From assembly GCA_029962745.1 (NCBI GenBank), contig CM057158.1:5450602-5514601 (forward strand): a stretch of 64,000 nucleotides of DNA, given 5' to 3'. Numbering within the stretch: the stretch's first letter is position 1; each line of letters opens with the position of its first letter. Shown here one piece after another: positions 24,060 through 36,319 of this stretch. The DNA comes from Echinometra lucunter. Lineage: Eukaryota; Echinodermata; Echinoidea; Camarodonta; Echinometridae. Both the position numbers and the translations under genes were made by a program. The notes beneath the pieces were generated by a model. It was not told where the DNA came from and did not search any database. It saw only the letters and a list, made by a program, of their open reading frames with translations.

Positions 24060-25060
24060 ACTGCATCACTCCGCCTCATGAATTCAATCTCCATCACATG
24101 ATGATGATGGTGGTGGAGTCAGGTATCCATGGAAACAATGGATTGTATCTTGTGCAACAGGAGGGACTGTGTCGGCATGGTGTATTGGTCAAATGAGGTC
24201 ATTTACAGAAGGGGAGAATAAAAACAAAACAACAAACTCACCAGTAACTCAAGCTCATGATTCATCTTCATATGTCAACAATGGCTTGCATCTTGTTTGC
24301 AGTGCAACAGGTGTAGTGATGGCAGGAGTGAGAGGTCAAATGAGGTCATTTAGGAGAAGGAGAATGGAAAGGATCCACATCACTCCACATAATGGTGGCC
24401 CTGAAGTACGCTCGACTACAGGTCATGTGTGATGTGAATTTCGTGGCTAACTTTGCATCCCAGTCGCGTTCAGTCGCAAATTTCGCATTCCCGGTCATGA
24501 ATTCCGCATCCCGGGGTCATGAATTTCGTGTCACGGGTCATGAATTTCGCGACTGGGACACAGAGTTGGCCTCAAAATTCACGTCGCACAGGACCTGTTG
24601 TCGAGTGTACTTCAAGGCCACCATAGTTTACATGGTAAATCTCTATGTCCATCATATACATGATGGTTTAGTGAAATTTAGTCTGGTATCCAAAATGGCT
24701 TGCATCTTGTTCATGGTGCAACAGGTACTGTATGGGGTAATGTAACGGTGAAACAAGCCATACATAAGGAGGAATTGCAAAGAACCACAATGCTTTAACT
24801 TGTGACTAATCTCCATATGATGATGATGATGATGACGATGATGGAGTCTGGTATCAATGAAAATTATGGAATGCATCTTTCTGTGATGCAACAGGTGAGT
24901 AGGTGTGAAGGGCAAAATCAGCTCAGTGATAAATCACTCTAGTTCCGGAATTCAGTCTGCATCACATGACGTTGATGGAGTCAAGTATCCATGACAACAC
25001 AGGATTGCATCATCATGCTGTGCAACCTTACAGACACCTGTGTGGTCCTGGTATAGGGGT
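24060..25060. repeat. Diverged tandem repeat, roughly 200-bp unit, about five copies
   Basis: Recurring phrases are CATCACATGATGATG, GGAGTC(A/T)GGTATC, GG(A/C)TTG(C/T)ATCTTGT and GTGCAACAGG, followed by GGTCAAATGAGGTCATTTA in some units. The units have drifted, and one is interrupted by the foldback element at 24393-24623. Confidence 0.55.
24393..24623. repeat. Foldback MITE, TGGTGGCCCTGAAGTACGC termini, long form
   Basis: The left end TGGTGGCCCTGAAGTACGCT pairs with the right end GTGTACTTCAAGGCCACCA. The interior holds mirrored GACAACAGGTC, GTCGCG and GGTCATGAATT words. A shorter relative lies at 25094-25162. Confidence 0.85.
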
Positions 25061-25093
25061 TAAATAAAGTTACAGATACGAAGGGCTTTCATA

Positions 25094-25162
25094 TGGTGGC
25101 CCTGAAGTACGCGAAATTCGCGACGCACATGACCTGTTATCAAGCGTACTTCAGGGCCACCA
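25094..25162. repeat. Foldback MITE, TGGTGGCCCTGAAGTACGC termini, short form
   Basis: About 69 bp with the same ends as the element at 24393-24623 but with most of the interior missing. It reads as an internal-deletion derivative. Confidence 0.85.
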
Positions 25163-28100
25163 TACTTTGACATCCATAATCCATCCAAACACTCACTCTT
25201 AAGCAGCTAAGGTGGTGAAGGATTTTGTAAGCAGAGATGCAATGCAGAAGTGAAAAGGAAGATATGTCATGATATGATAATGTTCAAATCTTTCCATTTC
25301 ACTTCTGCTCTCCATTATGCCCCATTATTACAAAGTATGGAAAGGTCACACGAATTTTGATTAAATATGGAATGCACAAAATATCTGACTATACAAATCT
25401 TAAAACTAGCAATACATAGGCAGACAACTGTATTTTTCCACATGATTAATTTGTATCATGATCAAACTATTTGAGGCTTTTCCTATTCTCTCATTATCTG
25501 AAGACAAGAGTAATATATGTGCCATCGGGATCATTTGCTAGGAGTCAGAGGGACCCCAGACTGTTTGGAAAATGGTCTGTATTTGTACAACCCAAATTCA
25601 TGATGAGTTACTTCATGAGCTTCTGTAGTCAGTTTTTGTCCGACCTCTATCATCATTACATCATCAAAGACAATATCATTATCACCATGGTAACAACAGT
25701 GGACAAACTAGGTCAAATTGACCCAGTTTAAATGGATGTTTTTCGGACAATAAATTTCGCTGTTATTTTCTGGACAACAAATTTTATTGGTATCTTGAGG
25801 CCCACTTGAGGCAATCAATCCATTACCTACATAACTACATTGCAGGCCTCTTTGAAATGGGTCATTCTCATCAAAACATGCCCCCTCAATCCAATCCAAC
25901 TTACAAACATCAAAGGGTGCGTTTATGCTTACCATTTTCAGGCCACAATCAGGCTTTTGAAACGCGTTTAGTTCAAAACACAGTTGTGTACTTTCTCATT
26001 TTCGTTTAAACACCAATCTGAAACACAGATTGTAAACAAACAAAAAGTTGTGTTTGCACAGGCATCATAGTTTTGAAAATATAAGTTAGCAAAATCACAA
26101 AGTTTTAAAGGGGGGGGGGGGTAAACAACACTGAGGAAATGAAACAATGACTGCTGAAAGTTTTGAAACTACATAAGAGTAGTCTGCTTCCACATTGCAA
26201 TAGTTTGTAGATGCAAAACATTATTTTATCAATTAAAATGCTCAACAGACTGAGTGAACTGTAAGACCACCATTCCCTGTTCTGCATCTTCGATGTAGCC
26301 AGAGACTGGAAAAGCTAAGCTCTACTCAAAGGAATTTTTTTTTATTTAACCTGGAATTTAGCATGTATCAAAATAAAATCTGTGTCTGCAGAGTGCAGAC
26401 AAGAACATGCATGACCTCAAGTTGGGACAACCCATTGCTTGCAGTTTTGGAGTTAACCATAAGCTTGCTTATAGTTTTAAAAGTTACAAGTAAACTTGTT
26501 TAAGTTTTGAAACCATAAGTGCATGTACATGTCAACAAAATTGAGCTGAAACTGTTCAAGATAATCTAGGATGCGAGACCATAGGTAAACGTTAAATTTA
26601 AGTATATGGCTGTGTGAACTTAATTCAAGTGTGAATGTATGTGCAAACAGGTTGTTTTCCTGCATGGCAAAATTCTATTAAGTCGAATGATCGAATTGTA
26701 TTTTTCCTGATTTACTGGGCCTACCGCATGAACCAATGCTGACAGACACATTGACATACATGCACAAATACATTTTGGTCATTTCATCAATCTGGGGTGG
26801 TAGATCAATATGTATTCTTTATGTATTTATAAAATCCTACAGGCCTAAATCTTTACAACATTGGTTTCAATGGTGTAAAAATACTCCTTCATTTACCAGA
26901 GCTCTTTAAGACTTGCAGAATATATAGCTACAATGAGATTTTGTTACTTTCTTCTGTTGTTCTACTCATTTTCTACTGTTTTTCCGGAACTCTTTTCAGG
27001 CAATGAGCTAAAATGCCACTGCTACTACATAAGCCCATATTTATTTCACTATGTCAATATACACTCTGATTTTCCAACCATAAAATTGGTTTCAATAACA
27101 TGGTGTGGTGTGAATACCACAGCTCCCCACATCAAGATGAGATTTAGGATCTGATCAGTGTCCGCCTGAACTTTTTTGACAGCATAATATGAAGCAACCA
27201 ATATCACATCATCACCTATATAAGAGAGGTACGTGCACTATGTGGTCTAGCCTGCAGCGCCAAAATTTAATTTGGGCTTCAATAATTTTTTTTGTTACCC
27301 ATTGGAGTGGGTAAGGATATAATCATATCTTCGGTTAAGAGCCAGAAGGATGCTTAATCTGTGTCACAAGATATGAACAAACATCCATTTTGCTCTGAGA
27401 TGACAATACCAGAGGCTAGAGAAGAGATGCCATTAGTCTGTAGGCACAAACCCAGGTCAGTTGCAACATGTATCAGGATGTCTGACTATGAGATGGTAAT
27501 ATTTATTTCAAGTGAGTAATACTCAACATACGTGTAATATAATCTTATCTTTACAAAAAATCGGACAATGACAAATCTATCTTGTTAATGTATTACCTGC
27601 CCATTTAAAGGAGAGATCTGAGAATGATATGCAGCACTTCATGCAGCTGGCTTTTACATGCTCTCTACAAATACTGTGCATAATTTGAATACCATTTTCA
27701 CTCTCGTACATAAAATGCATATATTTTGTAAACTCCACAAGATTGATGTAACATTAAATTACTGTGTGCACTGCAAATGACAACAAAAAGCAGAAAAATT
27801 ATGGCTCAAATGTTCAAAAACTTCTTGAGGACAGGGATAAAGGAAAGCTCAGAGGTTAATATACTAGAAGCACATTGCCAAAGCTGGTTCTTATTTAAGT
27901 GCAGAATTTTTGACATTAATCACACTCTAAATCCTTCTGGAAACTTCACAGGATAAAGTAAAGAAAAACACACACTTGTCAACAATGAGTTGAAAAACAA
28001 CACCTCAAAACTTTGACAAGCCTCAATGAGGACATGGTACAAGGAAAGGAAAGGAAAAAAATCGAATGAAGACAAGGAGAAACACAAGATCCTGCTTTTA

Positions 28101-30570
28101 CATCTTGTACCTCCAGCACCTCTGCAGGTCAAGAAGGATATTGAATCTAGGATAAGTCGTTTGATTACCAACGAATACCCGATTCCTTTCAATGGAGGAG
28201 GCGGCAACCACGGTATCGGGTGTCCTGCGACGCCAAAGGCCAGTTAGGAGTCTCTAGCAATAAACGTGATTAATCCGTGGCAGGTATAGTTGAATTAGAT
28301 GAATTCTGTCAGTGTACTACTGCATCCGGAGGAGTAGATTGGTAATCCAATTGAGATAATACAACTCTTGAGATGGAGAAGTTTGTTTTGCTACATGTTA
28401 AAAGTGACTATGACTGAAATGAGCTTAAAGACAGACTGGTCGATTGGTTACACAGGATGTTTACAAAATTGAAAGGGATAAAATATAATCTGATTAAGTA
28501 ATTAAATCCTGAACCCCCTACCTAATAGGCCTTATAGGCATAATATACCTTATTTTATTGATGTAACTTGAATATATATCAGCTCTTCAGTGAATTCTAT
28601 CTTATTTTCATATCATCACCTCCCAGTATAGCTTACAAAACTATCTAAAAGGACAAACTTGTGTCTCTCAAAGTGTTGTGGTGTGATGTACTGTATTAAC
28701 CAGCATACCAGGCAAACCTTCACAGCATAAAATAAAAAACCACTACGGGCAAAATTTGGAATACAGTCTATTTCGTATGCTATACGCAATTTTAAGAAGA
28801 AAAGAGGGGAAATCTAGTATACACCAAAGAGGAATCATTCATCTCAAATAGGAATGGTTGGCAGTTATGTAGTGTACAGTATAGGCCCAGTGTTGGGAAG
28901 GGGGAGGGGAAGGGGGGGGGGGGGGGGGGAGTTATCACATACATTATATAACTGTAAACATGCAAGACCACAGCTTTTTCAATCCTACTCTAAACAAGTA
29001 TTATCCACTGATTCTCATTTTTTTCCTGTGCTTTTTGGGGTAAAATTTACCCCCTGAACAAGCACATGTACCTACAGATTGAACATATTGTTAAACTCAA
29101 CAAACATACCCTTTCCCCTATTTTTCTGGAATTTCTAGGCCTATTTGACCCTACATGCACATGCCCCAACACTCAAAAACTATCCTTTTCACACATATTT
29201 TTGGCTGCATGTTTACAGCAATTTACTTGACTGCCCCCTCCTCCCCCCCCCCCCCAGCACAGGTCCCACAATCAAAATGATTTTTTTTTGTGAACTGTAT
29301 TTTATATTTGGATTGTCACAGCAATTTCATTTTCATGTGTAATAGACTTGATGGAGAACCTCTTCCCTACTCTATATAGGCCTACTATACTTCTCATTCG
29401 TTCAGCACAAATTCCTCCGTAGTCCAGTTATCTGTGGAATGAGATCAAGATGTATGAAAAGAATGTTTGTACAGCGCTACACTTAGCAGAAGCATGGCTG
29501 TAGTGGAGTCCATGCGATGGCTAGCCTCCATAGAGCGAAGGTCAGTAGAATGCTTATGGTACACTGTCCAAAGTACAGAAATTCACCTATAGAGGCTTCC
29601 CACTGATTTTCATACACTGATGAATGAAAGAAATGGTCTCCAATATGTAATCAAGTGTCATCTTTATCTCATGTGATAACCTACATCTGTCAATTTAAAC
29701 ATTTTATTCATATTTCAATTACTATATAAACTAGAAAGTAACAGTTTTCTTTTCACCTGATAAATCAGGGTCATGGGAGTAATAGAAAATATCATTTGGA
29801 CCCAAACTTTAAATACTATCAAGCTAATAGTAATTACTATTTTTCCTAAAAGAAAAAAAAATACTAATTTTATAGCCTGCTCTTAATTTCTTTGCATCTA
29901 TCGAGTGTCTCTTCATAAACTTTATCCTGCTGAACACCATGTAAGCTGGAGATAACTCAGGCTATAGGGTCTGCTGAAATTGTGTGATATATTGAAATCA
30001 AATTGTATACTCAACAGGATAACTTTAATATAAATTATAACTGGAAAATCTTTCATATTCATCCCTTATATCTTCCAATGGTGATCTTGGGTAGGGATTT
30101 CAAATTATGGATTATAATCATCAATACACTTGGCACCATTGTATTGAATTTGTTAAATGACAGTGACAGTGAAAAGTACATATATAGCAGCATAAAACCC
30201 GAGAGCCACTCAATTTCCTTCTAGCTGTTGAGAACAACAAAAAAAAGAAATATTGCCAACAACCAGTATAGGGTTACAGAAAGGGCTTGCTAAAATGAAT
30301 TGACCACATCGGTGGAGCATTATTTGGAACAACCTTTAACCCATTAAATAACAGAGGCTCCTGCCCTACAGCTCTCCAGGTTTGTTTGCATATCAAATTA
30401 TACACAAAAAAGGCTGAAATCCCTATTCACCTGTGCTTGCTATACAATGACAAGGAATACACCTCTGTAAGCAATTTTCATCATACTAATGCATATTTCC
30501 AATTTACTGTCACCAAGGAATCCATGCTGTCTCAGAGATATGCTTTTTTTTTAGCAGTATTAAGCAAATA
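25163..30570. other. Non-coding, no gene recognised
   Basis: Largely unique AT-rich sequence with poly(G) at about 26110-26121 and 28913-28930 and poly(C) at about 29244-29256. Short open frames lack motifs. At 28127-28235 a frame following an acceptor-like CACCTCTGCAG ends at a stop shortly before an AATAAA (about 28259); this is noted but not called as a gene. Confidence 0.4.
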
Positions 30571-30905
30571 TACACTCAAAGAAATAACGGTGGGTGCAAT
30601 TTTGCATCCCAAATGCTACAATAGCAGCACATTTTGGGGTGCAATCTTGCACCCTACATGACAAAGCTGCAAATGTGTACCCTTTTGTACTTGTTTGCAC
30701 CCAAAAATGCCCATCTGCACCCTTAAAAGTGCAATTATTCACCTTAAAGGGTGGAAAAACTTTTGCATCCAAAAGGGTGCAAAATGAAGCTCACTGCACC
30801 CTTAATGGTGCATAATGCTTCTTTGGGTGCAAAGTTACACCCTTTAAGGAGTTCCTGGTGTACCATTTGAAGGTGGAAAATTGAACCTTTTTCTTCGAAG
30901 TGTGT
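30571..30905. repeat. MITE-like repeat with GGGTGCAA/TTGCACCC words
   Basis: Begins TACACTCAAAGAAA and ends TTTCTTCGAAGTGTGTA, imperfect inverted ends. The interior carries about a dozen GGGTGCA or TGCACCC words in mixed orientation. The ends resemble those of the element at 51664-51898. Confidence 0.7.
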
Positions 30906-31208
30906 AAATGAAGGTGTACAAGTGTGCATTATAAAGTATACTCCTAAATTTTCATTTAGGAAAAATATATTACATACTATATGCAGTATATGTAAAATAG
31001 TGAAGTAGGTTTCAATGTGCAATCATTATGGTTGTCTGCACAATGATTCCATCTTTACACTTATCTTCTTGTTAGGATGTGCAATCATGTTCTGAAAATA
31101 ATTTACAATCCCAGATATGTACCAGTACCATTTCTCTAAAAAGATCAGATAGTTTGAAGATATGGGAACATTATGAAAAGAAATAACCCTGACTAGAAAA
31201 AAAATCCC

Positions 31209-31767
31209 TTAAAGGGAAAGTCCACCCTAGAAGTTTCACTATTTCAATAAAAGGGGATAAATTTGAACAGCATTTTAGAAAAAAATGAGCAAATCGGTCA
31301 AAGAATAAGAAAATTACACTCATTTACATTTTCTAGTAAACTACTCTGCAAATAGGCAACACTGATGACATCATATGCGAGCAGGTCTCCACTCACTTTG
31401 TACATGAAATTTCACATTTTCTCAATTTTCTTGGAAGGTACACATTTTCTTACCCCATAGTCAAACTATGTTATCTAAAAAGCAATTCTTCTGAACATAC
31501 ATTGACTAAGGGGGATACAAAATGTGTAACTTCTAAGAAAAGTGAGAAAATGTGAAATTTCATGTACAAAGTGAATGGAGACCTGCTCGCATATGATGTC
31601 ATCAGTGTTGCCAATTTGCAGAGCCAAGAGTAGTTTACTAGAAAATGTAAATGAGTGTAATTTTCTTATTCTTTGACCGATTTTGCTCATTTCTTTTTTA
31701 AAATGCTGTTCAAGTTTATCTCCTTTTATTGACACAGTGAAATTTCTAGGGTGGACTTACCCTTTAA
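31209..31767. mobile_element. Long foldback transposon (559-bp palindrome), copy 2
   Basis: Same family as 9747-10315: starts TTAAAGGGAAAGTCCACCCT, ends AGGGTGGACTTACCCTTTAA, with mirrored ATATGCGAGCAGGTCTCCA blocks. TTAA at both ends again. Non-coding. Confidence 0.88.
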
Positions 31768-31970
31768 ACTTAACAGTTAATGCCATGCATGGTGTTGAAA
31801 GGACTGTAGTGCTAGAAAACCTTACAACAGCTAATCATTATTCCAAGTTCTGTACTTTAAATTAAATATTTGAGTTTTGTAAATTTGAAATGGGAATAAA
31901 ATTCAAACTTGTTTCTTATAAAAAGTAAAAGACAAGAACAAAGTTTGGGTTAAAAGGCAAAAAATCTTAC

Positions 31971-32560
31971 CAAGTTTGTTAAATATCCATTCAATACGAG
32001 AGTGCTGTTCGTGACTCTACTACCTCACAAATTTGCAGTGTCCACCGAAAGGCAGACAAGCTTTAGATGTGATCTTGACCTAACAGCGAGGGGACTGAGG
32101 GATCTCAGCGGGCAGCGTCCCCGGCAAACAGACGACAGGATTTGGGTCAGGATGTATCGAGTTAAACCTTTGGCACGGGCTTTGGCAACACTCAAATTAT
32201 CAAATATTATACTTCCTCCGTAGAAAAGATGATTAACTCCCCTGTTGTTCCTACAGATGGTAAAACTGCAGTAAATATTGTCGTCCAGAAGAAACAGGTC
32301 ATAAATGGAGGATACAGTGGTCTGAAATGTTTCAGCTCGTGCTCCAACATCACAAGTTAAAGAGGGTGTGTGAAATTGGTGATGAACTTCCGCTGAGCGA
32401 TAGCGGAGAGGCTGCACATTTACTGCTCTGGAGTGAGCCGAGTACATCCAGCCAACGTGCAGAGAGACATCCAGTCCAGGCCAGCATTGGCAGCACATGC
32501 ACAGCGAGTGTGATGACTCAAGTGAGCTTGCTTTTGTTTACGTTTAGGAAGTCCAGCTGT
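31971..32560 (-). other. Candidate first exon/promoter region on the minus strand
   Basis: This segment is less AT-rich than its surroundings and free of repeats. On the minus strand one frame is open for 157 codons (32498 down to 32025) without low complexity, but I recognise no family in it. A donor-like site AAACTTG|GTAAGA sits at 31971/31970. Just outside the other edge is a 14-base palindrome TTACGCATGCGTAA (32564-32577), similar to an NRF1-type promoter site. It could be the 5' exon of a minus-strand gene such as the TMEM45-like gene 28 kb away, or an unrelated transcript. Confidence 0.3.
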
Positions 32561-32688
32561 GTCTTACGCATGCGTAATGGCCCATATCCAATTAGGATGT
32601 TGCTCAATACACCACGAACATCGACCTTGATCTCCCTATCGTGATGCACATCTCTCTCTCAACGTCTCATTAGATACCAATCACACAC

Positions 32689-32689
<1 letters not shown>

Positions 32690-32722
<33 letters not shown>

Positions 32723-33010
32723 AAAGGAAAGAAAAGAAAAAGAACAAGAACAGGCAAACAAACAAGCAAGCAAACAAACAAACAAACAAAACTAAACACA
32801 AGAAAAATAGAAAAACTCAAGAGACAGAGAGAGCTAGAGAAATCGCTGTTCATATCATTTTCTCTAATATCGTCCATTATCCATCATCTATCTACCCATG
32901 GACACTGTGATCTCTCTCTCTCACGCTATCTCTCTCTCTCTTCTCTATCTATCTCTCTCTCTCTTTCTCTATCTATATCCCTCTCTCTCCCTCTCTATCT
33001 ATCTATCTAG

Positions 33011-33060
<50 letters not shown>

Positions 33061-33062
33061 CT
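32690..33062. repeat. Poly(A), (AAAC)n and (CTAT)n simple repeats
   Basis: Poly(A) at about 32691-32720, (AAAC)/(AAGC) repeats to about 32795, (CT)n/(CTAT)n from about 32908 to 33062, the last including more than ten perfect CTAT units. Confidence 0.9.
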
Positions 33063-33469
33063 CAAATCAATAGTCTATTTATCCCGGGGCAGTCGCGATC
33101 GGAATAAGTGAATACAAGTTTCCCAAAAGCCCCCTGAACAAGTTTTTATCCATTTCAAAACCACGCCCTTTTGGAGTTTTTCGCGCCGTTTTTGAAAAAT
33201 TTACACCATAAGCATAAATACACCCCTTAAAGCACCCTGAACTTAACTAAAAAAAAGAGAAAAGAACAAATCTATCTATACATCCTTCATTTATCTGTAT
33301 TCATTCACAGAGCTAGAGTTGTCTTGCTAGTCATCTGTGTAAACATTTCATCTTCAGAATGTCTGTCTGATCTTTCTGCAATATGTTACCAAATGTGGAT
33401 TGCCTGTTACATCACAGTTTTCGTAAAAGAGGGTTCACAATACATAACAATACAAAACTTGCCAGCAAT

Positions 33470-33695
33470 TTTCGGGGGGGGTATGCCCTCCCCCTTTTGA
33501 AGTAGAGGACCTTTTTAGGGGGTAATGCCCCCCCCCCCAATTAAGCTAAAGACTTTTTTTTTTTTGCTTTTCAGCATTTTTTTTTGGTGGTATGTGCCCC
33601 CCCCCCCCAAAAAAAAAATGTTTAAGGACCTTTTTTTTTTTTTTTTGCTTGTTAGCAAATTTTTGAACAGTGTCCCCCCCCCCCCTCCCGGTGTA
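33470..33695. repeat. Alternating poly(G)/poly(C)/poly(T)/poly(A) runs
   Basis: Runs of G (33474-33481), C (33529-33538, 33597-33608 and 33675-33685), T (33556-33565, 33578-33585 and 33632-33646) and A (33610-33618) alternate with near-identical phrases GTATGCCC and GGACCTTTTT. This suggests a decayed tandem of about 60-70 bp. Confidence 0.6.
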
Positions 33696-34029
33696 AAACG
33701 GAATGATGCCCCCGCTACATTCATGACAGATCAATAGAATCAGCTAAACTCACTTCGCCTGCATCACTCATCATTCATCAAGTAAACGGGAAATATAAAT
33801 AGAATGAAAAAGAAATGTAAATACAAAGTTTCAAGAATTAGTGGCTGGGCATAAGTCATTTGGAGAACTGTACACTTGCATTGGTTTGCAACAAGATTTC
33901 ACGCGAAAAAAAAAAGTCATATATTGGTGATCCGCTTTGAGACAATGACGCTCGACAAATATAGCCATTGGGCTGTTTGGAGCGATAGAGGGAGCTAAAG
34001 CGGTTTTTGATGTGGTCGGTTTTGGGAGC

Positions 34030-34195
34030 TGGAGTTGGTCTAGCGGTAACGTCCGTGTGCAGCTCTTCTCCTACAAACTGACTCTGATCCGGACCCAGGT
34101 TCGAGTCTCAGTCACGTCTTTCGGATGGTGACGTTAAAGGTCGGTCCCAGACGTATATTGTACCAGATATACGTCTGCACATACACACACACATT
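34030..34195 (+). mobile_element. tRNA-derived SINE-like sequence
   Basis: TTGGTCTAGCGGTAACG (A-box-like, about 34034-34050) and GGTTCGAGTCTC (B-box-like, 34098-34109) are spaced as in tRNA-derived SINE heads. A body follows with CTTTCGGATGGTGACGTTAA and AGACGTATATTGTACCAG. The tail runs into CA and degenerate AATG repeats. Family assignment is not certain. Confidence 0.55.
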
Positions 34196-34500
34196 ATGCG
34201 AATGATGATGAATGACAGAATGGAAGACGGAGTCAATGGGAGGAAATAATGGTATGATAAATGGCAATGATAATGTAACTGATTTATGATTAATGAATGA
34301 ATGAATGAACAGGAATGAGTTAATGAATAATGATAATGAATAATATAATGATAGCGATAATGAATTTTAATGAGTGAGAAATGATAATGGATGGCTTAAT
34401 GATAAATGGGTTAATGATTAATAAATGATAATGATTAATAAATGATAATAAAAAATAATTAAAAATAAAAATGGGCTAATTAATGGGTTAATAATTCATA
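34196..34500. repeat. Degenerate (AATG)n/(ATGATA)n
   Basis: About 300 bases made mostly of AATGA, GATAATG and TTAATG words, forming the likely tail of the preceding SINE-like sequence plus simple-repeat expansion. Confidence 0.65.
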
Positions 34501-36199
34501 ATCAAAATAAAATTTAAAAAAAGGTTTCCCCATTAAACTCTTAGCTCTATTTCAAATAAAGTGTTCACGAATATTTTTGTGTGTGTGTGTTGGTGCGTTG
34601 GTTTGTTTTCTTTTGTTTTTGTAATCTATTTGAACTTTGCGTTTTCCATTCAATCTACAGGCTATTATTTGGGTATAAAATAGTTATCATGAATAATCCA
34701 GATGATGGTTGTGGCTGGATTCAAAGGAGGAAAACTGGAGTAATAACATCATCTTGTTTTATAACAAAATCAAAAACTAAATTATTTTTGTCGTTACCTA
34801 CATGTCTTGCATGGATCTAATCTCAGAATGGTAATCAATACAAACAAATTTTTCATGCCTTTTAAAAAACAGGAAAATAAGTTAAGACTGGTATTATACA
34901 CAAGTGGTTCGAAGACTGGGCTGAAGATGTAAAGGTCGTGAGTTCAAGCCTCAGCATGTTTGCAATTACCATTCTCTATGCAAGAGATTTCCTTTTTTGT
35001 AAGGTCGGAAACTATAAAGCTATGTAAATCGTAAAAAAACCTTCACAGTGAGCATGGAGTTATCAAAAGGAGCACTCCTCAGGGAGTACAGATACAGATG
35101 CATACCATGTGAATCCGAGTGAATCCGATTACCTGTGTTGTAATAACAGTGAAGTTCCGAGAAAATTCTTTTAAATAAGGGCTGTGATAAATCCATGAAA
35201 ATTATTCAGAATTTTCTTTCCCATCCCCCAAAGACTTTCACGAACCATTAGAATTTTATTTTCGCACCGTTAGCTTTCCGAGAACAAAATGCTCGGAGGG
35301 GGTGGGGCGGGCTCCCCCGCATACGAATTCTAATTTCTCTTTCTATCTTTCTATTATTTTGCTGATTTTTTTTTATTTTTTATTTGCATGTCACAGGATT
35401 TCAGATGTGCGATTGTGCCTGCCCCTTACGTTCAACACAGCTTTCCTACCATGTGTCGAAATATTCGTCGCGGTTTCGTAATCTTACGTAAAAAAACATG
35501 CACAGGCCTATGCGATTAGACTTTGGAATTTTAACTAATTAAAATGACAAGCCGGTGTCATAGCCATTTGTTCTGGGCAGGCGATTGGATCCTCTGGAAC
35601 CAATCGCCTGAATTTTCACCCCGCCGTTTAGATCCGCCTCGGTCCAGTCGATGCGATAGTGATAGCCATTTCAACCTACTCAAAGTCTCTGCAAAACATG
35701 TGTACTTTGCATACCTAACAGTTAATTGACACGTCTACTCGTCTTGTAGGCCCCTACATTGAATTTGCAAAGTGAGTTTCTTTAAAGTTTAAGGGGCCGT
35801 TAATCGTATGCATAGTGTATGTACTTTAGAGTCAGCTGTGTGTACGATAATTTTCTCAAAAAAACGATAATTTTGGATCTCTAGTACGATAATACAGCAT
35901 TTTGAACCTGGCAACGCTCTTCCGGGGAACGAATCGACTAGTCGTTTCGTTCCTCCGGAACCCGAAACAAATCTTTATGACACCGGCAGCTATGAATATG
36001 ATCGCTGAGATAGATAGATAGATAGATAGGCTATCCTATAGGCCTACATTATGAACACTAAGTAAAGCGCAATGGGTTTAGTTACACTGCCAAACCAACC
36101 GATTATTGATCATTCCGTGGTCCGGTGTGGGTCTTGTCGATGTGACCAGATACAACTAAGCAATCACGGACTGAGATATTTATATACCTTAGAATTACT
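34501..36199. other. Upstream flank of the ADP/ATP carrier copy
   Basis: No gene recognised. A tRNA-like phrase GTCGTGAGTTCAAGCCTC lies near 34945-34962 (B-box-like relic). A (GATA)n run is at about 36006-36029. The last 150 bases presumably contain the promoter and 5' UTR of the broken carrier copy, without a clear TATA box. Confidence 0.4.
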
Positions 36200-36319
36200 A
36201 TGACCATCAAACGAGAAGGCGTCCCGACTTTTGTTAGAAATTTTGCAGCCGGTGGTTTTGCCGCTGTGATTTCTAAAACAACCGTAGCACCAATCGAACG
36301 AGTCAAGATTCTTTTACAG
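36200..36319 (+). pseudogene. ANT paralog exon 1
   Basis: 40 codons from the ATG to CTTTTACAG|GTAAGA. It contains [12 protein letters not shown], the first carrier signature, and ends at the same position as exon 1 of the intact copy. Confidence 0.85.

Noticed and set aside
28026..28264. Possible last exon ending before an AATAAA
   Set aside because: An acceptor-like CTGCAG and a short open frame are present, but no family, no partner exon and a short pyrimidine tract; chance is as likely.
32327..32644. Plus-strand 105-codon frame
   Set aside because: It overlaps the longer minus-strand candidate, and the Arg/Ser-rich translation shows no motif.
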